DNA of 64,000 nt from Guptibacillus hwajinpoensis (GTDB lineage Bacteria; Bacillota; Bacilli; Bacillales; Guptibacillaceae). This document shows positions 9,257 through 17,563 of the stretch, piece after piece. Position 1 is the first letter of the stretch, and each line of letters opens with the position of its first letter. The stretch covers positions 186,001-250,000 of the forward strand of contig NZ_JAIVAE010000008.1 of NCBI RefSeq assembly GCF_020171785.1, given 5' to 3'. Made by a program: the position numbers and the translations under genes. The notes under the pieces were generated by a model that saw only the letters and a program-made list of their open reading frames with translations, was not told where the DNA came from and did not search any database.

Positions 9257-10729
9257 TTATCCACCGATTGTCTTTCGGATCCCGAGTACCTTTTCAAGCT
9301 CTGATTTCTTTTGATTTTCAACAAGAATATAGAGTACATCATGCACTTTTATTTTCGTATCTCCAGAAGGTGCGATCAATTCATCTCGACGAATAATTGC
9401 ACTAACGAGCACTTTATCTGGAAATGATATATCGGATAACTCTTTGCCAATTAATTTAGAAGATGGCCTAATGGTGTAAGGAATCATCTCGGCGTTAACC
9501 GTAGTGGATGATACGAGTTCTAATGAATGAGAAGGCACATGAACTTCAGGGCCAGTTAGCCCTAATTTTTTCCCTATAAAAGGAATAGTAGCTCCTTGTA
9601 CAAGGGCAGAAGTGAGAACAATAAAGAAAATGAGGTTAAAGAAAAGCTGGCTATTTTCTAGTCCTTCTAACAGCGGGAAAGTCGCTAACACAATTGGCAC
9701 CGCCCCTCGTAATCCGGCCCAAGAAAGAAAAGTTTTTTCTTTAAGTGTGAACTTAAACGGGATACTTGAGAGAAAAACAGCAATTGGACGTGCGATCACA
9801 ATCAAAATAAACGAGAGAGCTAGCCCTTTTAAGACAATCCAGGTTGAGAATAGTTCAGAAGGATTAACAAGGAGACCTAGCATAATAAACATTAAGATTT
9901 GCATCATCCAGGCGATCCCATCATGGAAGCGAAAAATCGTTTGACCATATGGAAGACTTTTCGTATTACCAAGTACAAGGGCAGCAGCATACACAGCAAG
10001 CAGTCCGCTTGCATTGACTAAATCTGTTGCGCTATATGTAATTAAGGCAATCGCAATGGAAAAGACAGGGTATAACCCGTTTGAACCTAACTCGATATTC
10101 TTCATCGCCCATGAGGCCGCGTAGCCAAACAAGACACCTAGCAACAGTCCAGCGCCCATTTGCCAGAAGAACGACAGGATGACGGATGCACCAAAGGCAG
10201 TCTCGCCAATAGCAAGCTGTAATAACGTAAGCGTTAAAAACATAGCCATCGGATCATTCGAGCCTGACTCTGCTTCAAGAGTCGATTGCAACTTCCGCTT
10301 AATGTTCTTCCCTTTCAAAACTGCAAAGACCGCCGCTGCATCTGTTGAACCTACAATCGCACCTAAGAGTAGCGCTTCATTCCAATTCACATCCAAAATC
10401 ATTTTGGCAGCAACACCAAATAACCCTGAAGTAATAAGAACGCCTACTGTTGCGAGAGATAATGAAATAGGAAGAACGGCTTTCGTACGACGCCATTCTG
10501 TTTGTAAGCCACCATCAAACAAGATCAGCACGAGAGCTAATATACCAAGTGACTGTGTAAGTGAAGCATTATCAAAATAAATATATCCGAGTCCATCGCT
10601 TCCTGTAATCATTCCCACGATAATAAACAAGACAAGTGCGGGGACACCTAACCGGGAAGAAAATTTGGCCATCAGGACTCCACCAATTAAAAAGATGGCG
10701 CTAAATAAGATTACTGCATTCGTATCCAT
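9257..10729 (-). CDS. K+/H+ antiporter, CPA1/NhaP2 (CvrA) type
   Basis: A 490-residue membrane antiporter with about 12-13 hydrophobic segments. The ILFDGGLQTEW, GAIVGSTDAAAVFAVL (catalytic Asp region) and ESGSNDPMAMFL motifs are those of NhaP2/CvrA potassium/proton antiporters. The last ~80 residues (PYTIRPSSKLIGKELSDISFP onwards) form a cytoplasmic RCK_C/TrkA_C domain that usually senses nucleotides or ions. The likely role is K+ extrusion and pH or turgor control in an alkaline or salty habitat. GGGAGG precedes the ATG. Confidence 0.88.
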   Translation of the reverse strand: MDTNAVILFSAIFLIGGVLMAKFSSRLGVPALVLFIIVGMITGSDGLGYIYFDNASLTQSLGILALVLILFDGGLQTEWRRTKAVLPISLSLATVGVLITSGLFGVAAKMILDVNWNEALLLGAIVGSTDAAAVFAVLKGKNIKRKLQSTLEAESGSNDPMAMFLTLTLLQLAIGETAFGASVILSFFWQMGAGLLLGVLFGYAASWAMKNIELGSNGLYPVFSIAIALITYSATDLVNASGLLAVYAAALVLGNTKSLPYGQTIFRFHDGIAWMMQILMFIMLGLLVNPSELFSTWIVLKGLALSFILIVIARPIAVFLSSIPFKFTLKEKTFLSWAGLRGAVPIVLATFPLLEGLENSQLFFNLIFFIVLTSALVQGATIPFIGKKLGLTGPEVHVPSHSLELVSSTTVNAEMIPYTIRPSSKLIGKELSDISFPDKVLVSAIIRRDELIAPSGDTKIKVHDVLYILVENQKKSELEKVLGIRKTIGG

Positions 10730-10744
10730 TGATCTTCCTCCCTT

Positions 10745-11302
10745 CTATAAATGTACATCAATCTTCAGTTTCGGAATTTGCTCAGAATTTATACCGATAT
10801 ATTTTAGTGTTTCACTTCTCGTCGCATGTCCATAAATTTTCTGTATGAGAGACACAGCTACTCCCTGTTGAAACGCATGATAACCAAACGTTTTTCTTAA
10901 ACTATGAAAGCTGATTGGATGCTCAAGTCCGACATCTTTTCCCGCTTGAGATAAAATGCGATGAACCTGCTGTCTTGTAATTGGATGAGAAGGATCTTTT
11001 TTCGTATGAAAAAGGTAGAAGTTATCATTTGAAGAATGCTCATTCACATAAAGCTTAAGAGCGCGTTTCACTTCTGAATTGAGGTAGATATCTGTTGTTT
11101 CGGTAATAGAAGATTCTAAGAATTCATTGTACGATCCATCCTTCATCACATGATTGAGAGTGAGGTGCAACAGTGGGGTTAAACGAAGTCCCGTATTAAT
11201 ACTGAAAATAAACAGTAAATAATCGCGCTTTGATCGCTTTATTAAGGCTTTCTTTAATATCTCAATCTGTTTTGTACTTTGAATCGCTCCAACAGAATTC
11301 AC
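10745..11302 (-). CDS. stand-alone tyrosine recombinase (YoeC-like)
   Basis: A 185-residue protein that is almost only the catalytic domain of a phage-integrase-type recombinase. The catalytic residues are visible: Arg in NTGLRLTPLL, HSLRKT (His-x-x-Arg), the His in YGHAT and the Tyr in LKYIGI. The usual N-terminal core-binding domain is missing; B. subtilis YoeC has the same short form. The codons before the GTG at 11302 overlap a good -10 box, so the longer TTG frame (11329) is unlikely. No prophage or att-like repeats were seen around it, so its target is unknown. Confidence 0.82.
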   Translation of the reverse strand: MNSVGAIQSTKQIEILKKALIKRSKRDYLLFIFSINTGLRLTPLLHLTLNHVMKDGSYNEFLESSITETTDIYLNSEVKRALKLYVNEHSSNDNFYLFHTKKDPSHPITRQQVHRILSQAGKDVGLEHPISFHSLRKTFGYHAFQQGVAVSLIQKIYGHATRSETLKYIGINSEQIPKLKIDVHL

Positions 11303-11328
11303 TCTTATCACGTCCTTTATGTGACTCA

Positions 11329-11334
11329 ATTATA
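11329..11334 (-). promoter_or_regulatory. -10 box of the recombinase promoter
   Basis: TATAAT on the minus strand, about 27 bases before the GTG start; an imperfect -35 (GTGACA at 15 bases or TAGTGA at 17) lies upstream. Confidence 0.5.
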
Positions 11335-11462
11335 TCATAGACTAGGTTATGTCACTATTGTTATGCATTCACACGTAAAGGCTATTCTATGATAAAAAGG
11401 ATTTCCAGGCTTTTTCGTAGTATAATTAATTATGGAAGAATTCGAATAAAGGAGGGCCATTA

Positions 11463-12035
11463 ATGGAACTAACAAATTGGTTTGATAGGGGCATGTCCAT
11501 GCAACAATACATTCATAGTATGGACGAACATCGAGAAGATTTATTAACCATTTATAATCATGTTACTCTCGAAAAAGATGACCTTGAATTTCTTCATTCT
11601 CTTCAATCTGAAAAGCTCCGTGCTCTTGTCCTAACAGCAGACTGGTGCGGTGATGCAATGGTTAACCTCCCTATTTTTATGCGTATGGCTAATGAAGCCT
11701 TAATTGAAAGTGCCTATTTTATTCGTGACAATCACCTTGAACTGATGGATCAATATTTAACAAATGGAACAGCGAGATCGATTCCGATTATTGTATTGGT
11801 TGATTCAGAAGGACGCGAAGTTGGAAAGTGGGGGCCTCGTGCTCCAGAAGTACAAGCGTATGTGGATCGCGCAAAACAATCTCTTCCACCAAAGGGCGAT
11901 CCAAATTTTAAGAAGGCATTCCTCTCATTTATTAGTGAAACCACTGAACGATTTACAACGGATCATGACATGTGGAAGCACATCAAGGACGACATGCTAG
12001 CTATGCTAAGTCAATCGGTTACCGTTACTAAATAA
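11463..12035 (+). CDS. thioredoxin-like protein with a single-Cys WCGDA site
   Basis: A 190-residue cytoplasmic protein of the Thioredoxin_9-like group. The region LVLTADWCGDAMVNLP (about 57-70) matches the thioredoxin active site in place and context, but the second cysteine is Ala (WCGDA, 61-65), and RSIPIIVLVDSEG supplies the cis-Pro segment. It may act by a monothiol mechanism or as a binding protein. AGGAGG is eight bases upstream of the ATG. A strong terminator follows, so it is monocistronic. Confidence 0.75.
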   Translation: MELTNWFDRGMSMQQYIHSMDEHREDLLTIYNHVTLEKDDLEFLHSLQSEKLRALVLTADWCGDAMVNLPIFMRMANEALIESAYFIRDNHLELMDQYLTNGTARSIPIIVLVDSEGREVGKWGPRAPEVQAYVDRAKQSLPPKGDPNFKKAFLSFISETTERFTTDHDMWKHIKDDMLAMLSQSVTVTK

Positions 12036-12040
12036 TGTAC

Positions 12041-12068
12041 AAAGCCCGGCACATTTGCCGGGCTTTTT
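12041..12068 (+). terminator. terminator of the thioredoxin-like gene
   Basis: AAAGCCCGGC/GCCGGGCTTT stem with a six-base loop followed by Ts, six bases after the stop. Confidence 0.92.
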
Positions 12069-12105
12069 AAATTGATTATAAAACACTTCCTATGATTCAC
12101 GAATG

Positions 12106-12134
12106 TTGACAGTTACCAACAGTCGGATTAGACT
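12106..12134 (+). promoter_or_regulatory. SigA promoter of the ZIP transporter gene
   Basis: TTGACA (12106-12111), a 17-base spacer and TAGACT (12129-12134). Transcription would start near 12141, directly before the MntR-like box. Confidence 0.65.
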
Positions 12135-12146
12135 TGAGTGTATAGA

Positions 12147-12166
12147 TTTTTCCTAAAGGCAAAAAA
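12147..12166 (+). promoter_or_regulatory. MntR-like operator before the ZIP gene
   Basis: Read on the minus strand the site contains TTTGCCTTTAGGAAA, one base different from the remembered MntR consensus TTTGCCTTAAGGAAA. It lies a few bases after the predicted start of transcription, a position that fits repression by metal-loaded MntR. Binding is inferred only. Confidence 0.45.
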
Positions 12167-12214
12167 TATGATGATAGGAAAGTATAGATGGATTCTTAGA
12201 AGGAGAGTTTACTC

Positions 12215-13024
12215 ATGGGTGATTGGATTGTTGGATTAAGCCCTGTCTCACAGGCATTCCTTTTTACGATGTTTACATGGGGCGCCACTGCACTTGGGGC
12301 ATCATTTGTATTTTTCACAAGAACTGTTAATCAAAAAGTCTTTGATGGCATGCTTGCATTTGCGGGAGGCGTTATGATCGCAGCAAGCTTTTGGTCCCTG
12401 CTTAGCCCTGGGATAGAGATGGCTGAACAACAGGGAGTACCGGGGTATATTCCGGCAGTTGTTGGTTTTCTATTAGGAGGGTTTTTCCTTCTTCTCGTTG
12501 ATCGTATCTTGCCACATATTAATGAAGATTTGTATTTTAAAGACATTAAAGATAAAAAAGCAAAACACCGTACCGCCATGCTTGTTTTCTCCATTACGAT
12601 GCACAACATTCCTGAAGGTCTTGCAATTGGTGTCGCATTCGGTGCCGTAGCTGCAGAGTTTTCGAGCTCAACACTTGCCGGTGCAATTGCACTTGCGATC
12701 GGAATTGGAATTCAAAACATTCCTGAAGGTACCGCCGTCTCTGTACCACTTCGAGGTGACGGTATGTCTAAAGCGAAAAGCTTTTTCTACGGACAGCTAT
12801 CAGGAGTGGTTGAGCCTATTTCAGCTGTTGTTGGGGCACTTGCTGTCATTTACATTCAACCCCTCTTACCGTATGCGCTGAGCTTTGCAGCTGGTGCGAT
12901 GATTTTTGTAGTAGCAAAAGAAATCATTCCTGGTTCTCAAGAGAAAGGGAATGTTCAAATTGCTTCCATGTCACTTATGATCGGTTTTTCCGTCATGATG
13001 GTTCTCGATGTAGCACTTGGCTAG
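12215..13024 (+). CDS. ZIP-family divalent metal transporter (GufA/ZupT-like)
   Basis: A 269-residue membrane protein with eight predicted helices. The metal-binding helices are clear: HNIPEGLAIG (His130, Asn131, Glu134) and QNIPEGTAVSVPL (Gln167, Asn168, Glu171). The first ~100 residues contain GATALGAS and FAGGVMIAASFWSLLSP, as in the GufA branch. It probably moves Zn2+, Mn2+ or a related ion; the upstream MntR-like box favours manganese. AGAAGGAGAG precedes the ATG, and it stands alone between two terminators. Confidence 0.88.
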   Translation: MGDWIVGLSPVSQAFLFTMFTWGATALGASFVFFTRTVNQKVFDGMLAFAGGVMIAASFWSLLSPGIEMAEQQGVPGYIPAVVGFLLGGFFLLLVDRILPHINEDLYFKDIKDKKAKHRTAMLVFSITMHNIPEGLAIGVAFGAVAAEFSSSTLAGAIALAIGIGIQNIPEGTAVSVPLRGDGMSKAKSFFYGQLSGVVEPISAVVGALAVIYIQPLLPYALSFAAGAMIFVVAKEIIPGSQEKGNVQIASMSLMIGFSVMMVLDVALG

Positions 13025-13034
13025 CCCGCATACG

Positions 13035-13065
13035 AAAGGCGCGTTCCCAGCGGGACGCGCCTTTT
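13035..13065 (+). terminator. terminator of the ZIP gene
   Basis: A GC-rich stem AAAGGCGCG...CGCGCCTTT (one bulged T) followed by TTTTT, ten bases after the stop. Confidence 0.9.
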
Positions 13066-13092
13066 TCATTCTACACACAATTAAGATTCGTT

Positions 13093-13446
13093 TTAAAAAG
13101 CATAGCGAAAGAGCCCGTAATATAGTGGTAGGAGCATCAAAATCGAGAATACAACTGTTGTCGCTTTCACTGTTTTCTCACTCAATCCCTCAATTGCTTC
13201 ATCACTTTGGTCGATATAAATCACAAATAGGAGATCCCACACGATTCCGACGACGAAAACAATTTTCCATAGTAGAGTTGGTCCGATGCTTATACTCGTT
13301 ACATATCCAAATAAACCAGTCCATGTCATACATGAGACGACAAAATCAACTTTCATCGCTATTGTTTTATATTTCCCTTTTAATAAAAACCCTATCGCTG
13401 GGGCTCCTAGTATTCCAAGATACGTAATCCATAATATGTCTGACAT
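13093..13446 (-). CDS. four-helix membrane protein, unknown function
   Basis: A 117-residue protein with four hydrophobic segments (approximately 3-22, 33-52, 57-77, 95-113) and little else. The ATG at 13446 has AGAGG seven bases upstream and is preferred to a start seven codons earlier. No motif is recognised. It is convergent with the ZIP gene and divergent from nothing close; opuD lies upstream in the same direction with its own signals. Confidence 0.6.
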   Translation of the reverse strand: MSDILWITYLGILGAPAIGFLLKGKYKTIAMKVDFVVSCMTWTGLFGYVTSISIGPTLLWKIVFVVGIVWDLLFVIYIDQSDEAIEGLSEKTVKATTVVFSILMLLPLYYGLFRYAF

Positions 13447-13580
13447 TCTCAATCCTCTTTCTTTCACAACTTCGTGAAATTAACTCTATCTCACTATTTT
13501 CAAGCATACCCTTACTACTAGTCTACAAGAATAAGAGACAAGATAGATACATGAAAAAAACTTTTCTATTGAATAACTTG

Positions 13581-15170
13581 TTAAGAAGATTGTTTTTTTC
13601 GATGTTCTTTCTTCTCTTTCGTTGCTTCAGCTACTTTTTTCAATAATGTTTGCTCTCGCTTCCTATTTGCTACTCTTACTTCTTTTCGTAGCGATTTAAA
13701 AAGGTTCACGCACATGATGAGTAAGATCACCGTAAATGGTAAAGCTGCCACAAGGGAAGCCGTCTGAAGCCCCTGTAGACCGCTACTAATAATTAAGACC
13801 GCGGTAATGGCGGCAATCAACGTGCCCCATACAAGCTTTGAGAAAAGAGAAGGATTTAAGTCACCATCTGAGGTCATCATCCCGAGAACAAACGTAGCTG
13901 AATCAGCGGAAGTAACAAGAAAAACACAGATTAGAAACAGTGACAAGATGGATAGCACTTGAGTGAGTGGAAATTGCTCTAATGTCACAAATAAAGCACT
14001 GGTTACATCATTATTTACAGCGTCTGCAATGGCTGTCCCTTGAAACAAGTCCAAATGAAAAGCCGCTCCACCAAATACGGCTATCCATACCATCGCAATG
14101 AATGGAGGAACAATCAATACGCCAAAAATCATCTCACGAATGGTTCGTCCTTTTGAAACGCGAGCAACGAAAGCGCCAATAAAAGGTGACCACGCAATGA
14201 CCCACGCCCAATAGAAAACGGTCCATTCCTTTACCCATGACCCTCCTTGATATGGCGTCATAAAGAAGCTCATCTCAATAAACTTCTGAATGTATCCTCC
14301 TAGCGCAAGCGTAAAGCTTTCAAGAATAAATACCGTTGGCCCAAGAAATAGAATAAACAGCATCAGTAGAAGGGCAAGTGCCAGGTTTAAATTACTCAAA
14401 TACTTGATGCCTTTGTTTAATCCCGTTGTCGAAGAAGCCATATATAAGAGAAAAAGAATGGCAGTAATAGCGATTTGAACCATACCATTTTGAGGAAGTC
14501 CATACATATAATCTAATCCGCCGTTAATCTGCAAGATGCCAAAGCCAAGCGATGTGGCTACACCCATTACGGTTGCAATAACAGCAAGGATATTGATCAC
14601 TTTTTTCCATGATGATTTTTTATTCGCATTCGAGCCACTTGAAATTGTTTCACTGATCAAACTTCTGCGACCTTTTCGATACTGGAAATAAGCCATCACA
14701 AGACCGACAACTGTAAATACAGACCACTGGTGAATGCCCCAATGGAAAAATGAATACCGCATCGCAAGCTTTGCTGCTTGCTCCGTCTCACCTTCTACCC
14801 CAAAACCAGTTGGAGGGTTTGCGAAATGCGTCATCGGTTCTGCGATACCCCAGAAGACAAGACCAACCCCAAAACCTGCACTAAACAACATACCAACCCA
14901 CGTAAAAAAGGGATATTCTGGTTTCTCCCCATCATCACCTAAGCGAATTTTTCCATACTTACTAATCGCAAGATAGAAACAAAACAGCACAAAGAAAATA
15001 ACGGCCAATAAATAAAACCAGCCAAATGCATTTGTTGTAAATGAATAGACTGAACTTGCGACAGATGAGAAGGATTGAGGAACAAGAGCTCCCCATATGA
15101 CGAGCACGAATATGACTAAGCCCGATATCCAAAATACTGAATTTCCTTTTTGATGTTTCTTTTCTTTCAT
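13581..15170 (-). CDS. opuD: BCCT-family glycine betaine transporter
   Basis: A 529-residue, 12-helix secondary transporter that imports glycine betaine or related osmolytes with Na+. GMLFSAGFGVGLVFWGIAEPMTHF, RYSFFHWGIHQWSVF (aromatic substrate box) and WAWVIAWSPFIGAFVARVSKGRTIRE are BCCT signatures, and the length and N-terminus fit OpuD. The charged C-terminal tail (KREQTLLKKVAEATKEKKEHRKK) could be the osmosensing extension. A candidate SigB-like element (GGTTAG, 14 bases, GGGTAC; 15248-15273 on the minus strand) lies about 80 bases upstream, which would fit osmotic stress control but is weak. Confidence 0.92.
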   Translation of the reverse strand: MKEKKHQKGNSVFWISGLVIFVLVIWGALVPQSFSSVASSVYSFTTNAFGWFYLLAVIFFVLFCFYLAISKYGKIRLGDDGEKPEYPFFTWVGMLFSAGFGVGLVFWGIAEPMTHFANPPTGFGVEGETEQAAKLAMRYSFFHWGIHQWSVFTVVGLVMAYFQYRKGRRSLISETISSGSNANKKSSWKKVINILAVIATVMGVATSLGFGILQINGGLDYMYGLPQNGMVQIAITAILFLLYMASSTTGLNKGIKYLSNLNLALALLLMLFILFLGPTVFILESFTLALGGYIQKFIEMSFFMTPYQGGSWVKEWTVFYWAWVIAWSPFIGAFVARVSKGRTIREMIFGVLIVPPFIAMVWIAVFGGAAFHLDLFQGTAIADAVNNDVTSALFVTLEQFPLTQVLSILSLFLICVFLVTSADSATFVLGMMTSDGDLNPSLFSKLVWGTLIAAITAVLIISSGLQGLQTASLVAALPFTVILLIMCVNLFKSLRKEVRVANRKREQTLLKKVAEATKEKKEHRKKQSS

Positions 15171-15298
15171 ACACCTCTCCTTTCAGATTGAAAGTCATAT
15201 TTCATCAACTCTCAATCAAGAATAATTCATTTTTCTATGTCTATCTTGTACCCAACTAGCTACGAAACTAACCAACTTTTCCCTTTTATTAGGCATCA

Positions 15299-15325
15299 CA
15301 AAAAAAAGCCTGCTTTAAGCAGGCT
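15299..15325 (-). terminator. terminator of the 77-codon gene
   Basis: A perfect AGCCTGCTT/AAGCAGGCT hairpin on the minus strand followed by seven Ts. Confidence 0.92.
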
Positions 15326-15348
15326 CACTCATTTGCTGGACGTTTACA

Positions 15349-15582
15349 TTATATGTCCAGATGGATATGTTGTTTTGGAAGCGTAAGACGTTCAACTTTA
15401 AAATTGGGATCACCAAATTCCATCGATTCAAGAATTTGTTCTTCTGAAAATCCAGTCATTTGAGATATTCTCCGAACATCCACTTTCTTTTTAGACAAGC
15501 GCTTGGAATGTTCAATCGCCATTTTTGTTTGGTGTTGCACCACTGAGTATCGGTGGGTACAACTTCCGATCGATTGTTTCAA
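15349..15582 (-). CDS. small protein with possible helix-turn-helix, unknown function
   Basis: A 77-residue protein. The middle part (KMAIEHSKRLSKKKVDV, then RRISQMTGFSEEQILESME) looks like a helix-turn-helix of the sigma-factor region-3 kind, followed by a short tail. It uses a TTG start with AAGGGG nine bases upstream and has an excellent terminator, which supports a real gene. I do not recognise a named family; DNA binding is inferred. Confidence 0.55.
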   Translation of the reverse strand: MKQSIGSCTHRYSVVQHQTKMAIEHSKRLSKKKVDVRRISQMTGFSEEQILESMEFGDPNFKVERLTLPKQHIHLDI

Positions 15583-15856
15583 AGCCTCATACCCCTTCCA
15601 TTATTGTATAACCCACAGAAATCTCAGGGGGTTCGATATGGTCCTGTTACCCTCTCATTCATAAACTAAACTAGGTCTTATGGCCGTTGCTTGCACATTT
15701 TTTATCTAGTCTATTTATCATTATTAGTTTGTGCTAGGACGCGTACGAATCGACACTCGCCTCCAATCTCCTTAACAAAATTTAGTCTAAATGGTTTGCT
15801 AGAATACGGGAAGATTTGCTATGGTAAAGTTCTGACTAAAAAGGGGGAAATACTAG
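15583..15856. other. 274-base intergenic region between divergent genes
   Basis: No gene was found. The right end holds a weak promoter for the lipoprotein gene (TTGCTA about 15800, 18 bases, TATGGT) and its AAGGGGG ribosome site. No riboswitch or T-box motif was recognised. Confidence 0.4.
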
Positions 15857-16690
15857 ATGAAATTAAAGCAAATGCTTTTATTGCTAGCCTTACTTGGAGT
15901 ACTAGCAGCATGTGGCAACAATAATGCGAAAGAAGAGGAACAAACGACATGGGGAGAAATTCAGGATAAGGGAACAATTGAAGTGGCGACATCTGGCACC
16001 CTTTACCCTACTTCATATCACGAGCAAGAAACAAATGACTTAACCGGGTTCGACGTTGAAATCGTGAAAGAAATGGCAAACCGTCTGGATTTAGAAGTTG
16101 AATTTGTTGAAATGGGCTTTGATGGAATGTTGACGGCTGTACAAACGGGAAAAGTTGACTTGGCCGCTAACGATATTGGCATTACAGAAGAACGTAAAGA
16201 GAAATTCGCCCTGTCTACCCCATACAAACATTCTTACGGAACAGCGATCGTAAGGGCTGATGACCTTTCTGGGATTGACTCCATTAACGATTTGGAAGGC
16301 AAAAAAGCAGCTGGGGCTGCGACAACAAACTTTATGAAGCTTGCAAAAGAAAAAGGCGCTGAAGAAGTCATCTACGATAACGCTACAAATGAACAGTACC
16401 TTCGTGACGTTGATAACGGCAGAACGGATGTTATTTTAAATGATGTCTACTTGCAGCGATTGGCTTTAGCAGCCTTTCCTGAACTTGACCTTACCATTCA
16501 CCCTGATATTCAGTACATGCCGAGTGAAGGTGGACTATTGATGAATAAAGAAAACGAAGAACTCATTTCAAAGGTGAATGGCGTTATTGAAGAAATGCTC
16601 GAAGACGGCACAATCCGCGACCTCTCAAAGAAATTCTTTAACGATGCAGATGTAACAGAACTTCCGGAAGATATTGAATTCGAGAAATAA
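15857..16690 (+). CDS. orphan amino-acid ABC transporter substrate-binding lipoprotein
   Basis: A 277-residue family-3 solute-binding lipoprotein with lipobox LAACG (Cys19). The segments GTLYPTSYHE, DLTGFDVEIVKEMANRLDLEVEFVEMGFDGMLTAV and GKVDLAANDIGITEERKEKF are typical of binders for cystine and other polar amino acids (TcyA/TcyK-like). No permease or ATPase gene lies beside it on either strand, so it must work with a transporter encoded elsewhere or act as a sensor. AAGGGGG precedes the ATG. Confidence 0.88.
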   Translation: MKLKQMLLLLALLGVLAACGNNNAKEEEQTTWGEIQDKGTIEVATSGTLYPTSYHEQETNDLTGFDVEIVKEMANRLDLEVEFVEMGFDGMLTAVQTGKVDLAANDIGITEERKEKFALSTPYKHSYGTAIVRADDLSGIDSINDLEGKKAAGAATTNFMKLAKEKGAEEVIYDNATNEQYLRDVDNGRTDVILNDVYLQRLALAAFPELDLTIHPDIQYMPSEGGLLMNKENEELISKVNGVIEEMLEDGTIRDLSKKFFNDADVTELPEDIEFEK

Positions 16691-16740
16691 CTTAACCGCT
16701 CCTTTCTTAGATATTGTTGCTTTTAGATAAGTGGTTAATT

Positions 16741-16858
16741 TCCGCTCCAGGATGCTCGCTTTCCGCGGGGCGGGCGGTGAGCCTCCTCGTCGCTTTCGCT
16801 CCTGTGGGGTCTCACCTGTCCCGCTAGTCCCGCAGGAGTCGAGCATCCTTCCGCTACA
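16741..16858. repeat. GC-rich palindromic intergenic repeat
   Basis: About 118 bases of clearly higher GC than the surroundings. Arms AGGATGCTCG (16749-16758) and CGAGCATCCT (16840-16849) pair perfectly and an inner GGTGAG/CTCACC pair continues the fold. The style (TCCGC, TTTCCGCGGG, CCTCCTCGTCGCTTTCGCTCCTG) matches repeat units I recall from other Bacillaceae intergenic regions. A long minus-strand open frame across it is an artefact of composition. Confidence 0.75.
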
Positions 16859-16927
16859 ATTAGCGAAGTGTGGTTTTTTATTCAATAATTGATTCAAAAG
16901 CCACTATCTATTAGAAAAGAGCCTAAT

Positions 16928-16967
16928 GAAAAAAGCCGTTCTCCAACTAGTTGGAGAACGGCTTTTA
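16928..16967 (-). terminator. terminator of the ohr gene
   Basis: A long perfect stem (AAAGCCGTTCTCCAACT and its complement) on the minus strand followed by TTTTTT. Confidence 0.93.
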
Positions 16968-16971
16968 GCTA

Positions 16972-17391
16972 TTAAACAGCTTTTGCGTTAATTTCTACGT
17001 CAATATTGCCTCGTGTTGCCTTAGAGTAAGGACATACTTTGTGAGCTTCTTCTGCTAACATTTCTGCGTCTTCCTGGCTAACACCTTTAATTTCTACAGT
17101 AAGGGCTGCGCCAATTTTGAAGCCATTATCTGCTTCATCTTTCAACAAGCTAACGTCTGCTGTGATTTTTGAATCAATGTCCATTTTTTTCTTCGATGCC
17201 ACAAGGTTTAATGCACCATCATAGCAAGCGGCATAAGCAGCAGCAAACAGTTGCTCAGGGTTTGAGCCTGTTTCGCTTGATTTCTCTGTTGGCATAACAA
17301 GATTTAAATCAATTAAACCGTCGGAAGATTTAACTTGTCCATTACGTCCGCCTTCTGCAGTTGCTTGTGAAGTAAACATTACATTACTCAT
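16972..17391 (-). CDS. ohr: organic hydroperoxide resistance protein (Ohr)
   Basis: A 139-residue OsmC/Ohr thiol peroxidase that reduces organic hydroperoxides. The reactive cysteines are Cys56 (AYAACYDGAL) and Cys120 (HKVCPYSKAT), and the catalytic Arg16 (GGRNG) and Glu46 (NPEQLFA) positions are conserved. It acts in the cytoplasm with lipoyl or bacillithiol reductants. No ohrR repressor gene lies beside it, so it may be an OhrB-like stress gene or be controlled from a distance. It has its own terminator. Confidence 0.93.
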   Translation of the reverse strand: MSNVMFTSQATAEGGRNGQVKSSDGLIDLNLVMPTEKSSETGSNPEQLFAAAYAACYDGALNLVASKKKMDIDSKITADVSLLKDEADNGFKIGAALTVEIKGVSQEDAEMLAEEAHKVCPYSKATRGNIDVEINAKAV

Positions 17392-17491
17392 TGAATATCA
17401 GCTCCTTCTAATTTGCATACAACTGAAATGTCCCCTTTTTTTACCTGTTTTAAACATTCATAGTGCCAATGAATGTTTTTTCAAATACAGA

Positions 17492-17520
17492 TTGAATTTT
17501 TCTTTTGATAAGTGTATTAT
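17492..17520 (+). promoter_or_regulatory. SigA promoter of the cysteine hydrolase gene
   Basis: TTGAAT (17492-17497), 17 bases, TATTAT (17515-17520), about 44 bases before the TTG start. Confidence 0.55.
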
Positions 17521-17563
17521 TTATAATAGAACATTTGTTCTTATTTTGGAGGGGGAGATATTT

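Noticed and set aside
15248-15273. SigB promoter for opuD
   Set aside because: GGTTAG-N14-GGGTAC has a poor -35; noted under opuD but not listed as its own feature.
15691-15924. 77-codon plus-strand frame before the binding lipoprotein
   Set aside because: It overlaps the lipoprotein signal peptide in another frame and lacks a ribosome site.
16625-16897. 90-codon minus-strand frame
   Set aside because: It runs across the GC-rich palindromic repeat and the end of a lipoprotein gene; composition artefact without ribosome site.
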